The notes under the pieces: model-generated | Told to the model about the DNA's origin: nothing | Databases searched by the model: none | Seen by the model: the letters and a program-made list of their open reading frames with translations, nothing else | Program-made: the position numbers and the translations under genes | Source of the DNA: Bacillota bacterium | Lineage (GTDB): Bacteria; Bacillota; Dethiobacteria; DTU022 | Assembly: GCA_012727685.1 (NCBI GenBank) | Contig: JAAYGO010000086.1 | Location: 1-5,035, forward strand | Length of the DNA: 5,035 nucleotides | Direction: 5' to 3' | In this document: in pieces, positions 4,944 through 5,035 of the stretch | Position numbering within the stretch: the first letter of the stretch is position 1 | Layout of the letters: each line of letters begins with the position of its first letter

Positions 4944-4970
4944 AGGGGCTGGCCCAAAAGGTCAGCCCCT
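4944..4970 (-). terminator. Strong hairpin, probable terminator of a gene beyond the right edge
   Basis: AGGGGCTGGCC (4944-4954) pairs with GGTCAGCCCCT (4960-4970) across CAAAA; 10 of 11 pairs are Watson-Crick and one is a G-T wobble on the plus strand (A-C on the minus strand). In the minus direction TTAATTATT follows, a moderate T-tract; in the plus direction only CGATTTGATC follows. It most likely isolates mtnA from an upstream minus-strand gene outside the window; the strand is not certain. Confidence 0.5.
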
Positions 4971-4993
4971 CGATTTGATCCTGAATTCCTTCT

Positions 4994-5025
4994 TGTCATC
5001 CTGAGGGCGAAGCCCGAAGGATCTC
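4994..5025. repeat. Dispersed repeat, GTCATCCTGAG...GAAGGATCT family
   Basis: TGTCATCCTGAGGGCGAAGC and the following CCGAAGGATCTC match a family of short intergenic repeats that I recall from many bacterial genomes. It folds as ATCCT/AGGAT (4998-5002 with 5018-5022), then tandem G-A/A-G mismatches, then GGGC/GCCC closed by GAA. The centre GCGAAGC is known as an exceptionally stable DNA mini-hairpin. Only one copy is in the window and its right boundary may lie outside it. Confidence 0.6.
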
Positions 5026-5035
5026 TTATTGTGCA

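Noticed and set aside
4388..4978. Plus-strand 196-codon open frame opposite mtnA.
   Set aside because: Most of it is the antisense of mtnA, which has full family motifs and an SD. The frame has neither motifs nor an SD.
4847..4999. Minus-strand 50-codon open frame starting at ATG 4999 and ending TAA at 4847, with a coding-looking stretch (AITVIAFVKAAIPDPVSETG).
   Set aside because: It has no SD, starts inside the dispersed repeat, and crosses both the terminator-like hairpin and the 17-bp palindrome. The similarity to an EtfB-like VK..PDP motif is too short to trust.
4778..5035. SAM-I (S-box) riboswitch ahead of mtnA.
   Set aside because: The conserved S-box segments are not found on the minus strand upstream of mtnA.
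1..5035. CRISPR array, tRNA, rRNA, or insertion sequence.
   Set aside because: No regularly spaced repeats, tRNA-like fold, rRNA segment, transposase or matching terminal inverted repeats were seen.

Overview
The window looks like an accessory stretch from an anaerobic, probably Clostridia-class (Bacillota) bacterium. The clues are an IscR-like Rrf2 regulator, a DtxR/MntR-type metal regulator paired with a flavodoxin, a TRAP permease, an MtnA isomerase, strong Shine-Dalgarno (SD) sequences, and a dispersed repeat of the GTCATCCTGAG...GAAGGATCT type. The phylum is an inference; no marker gene is present.

Layout, left to right. (1) 1-395, minus: N-terminal 131 residues of dihydrodipicolinate synthase (dapA), running off the left edge. 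(2) 396-590: divergent intergenic region. (3) 591-995, plus: Rrf2-family regulator with three cysteines. Behind it, a plus-strand SD and ATG with almost no gene attached (1066-1099) abut (4) a minus-strand flavodoxin cut off at codon 65 (1096-1293). (5) 1353-1766, minus: DtxR/MntR-type repressor, with a readable sigma70-type promoter and an IdeR/DtxR-like box in its own 5' region. (6) 1970-2006: intrinsic terminator serving (7) a lone TRAP large permease, dctM (2052-3365, minus). (8) 3366-3739: gene-poor scar containing two plus-strand terminator-like hairpins, a possible HlyD-family remnant and a perfect 8-bp tandem duplication. (9) 3740-4777, minus: mtnA. (10) 4778-5035: its 5' region, with competing hairpins, a perfect 17-bp palindrome, a strong hairpin and a repeat with a GCGAAGC core.

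How the genes fit together. The dtxR-flavodoxin pair makes sense as a small metal-responsive, autoregulated operon, since flavodoxins often replace ferredoxins when iron is scarce; the flavodoxin is now broken. The Rrf2 gene has apparently lost its downstream partner at the same point where the flavodoxin ends, so a deletion or rearrangement junction near position 1096 is the simplest explanation. The TRAP permease lacks DctQ and DctP partners on both sides. mtnA (methionine salvage) stands alone and shows no recognisable S-box (SAM-I) riboswitch. I see no intact, obviously novel multi-gene system. The most useful leads are the junction near 1096, the DtxR operator, the decayed region 3366-3739 and the mtnA leader.
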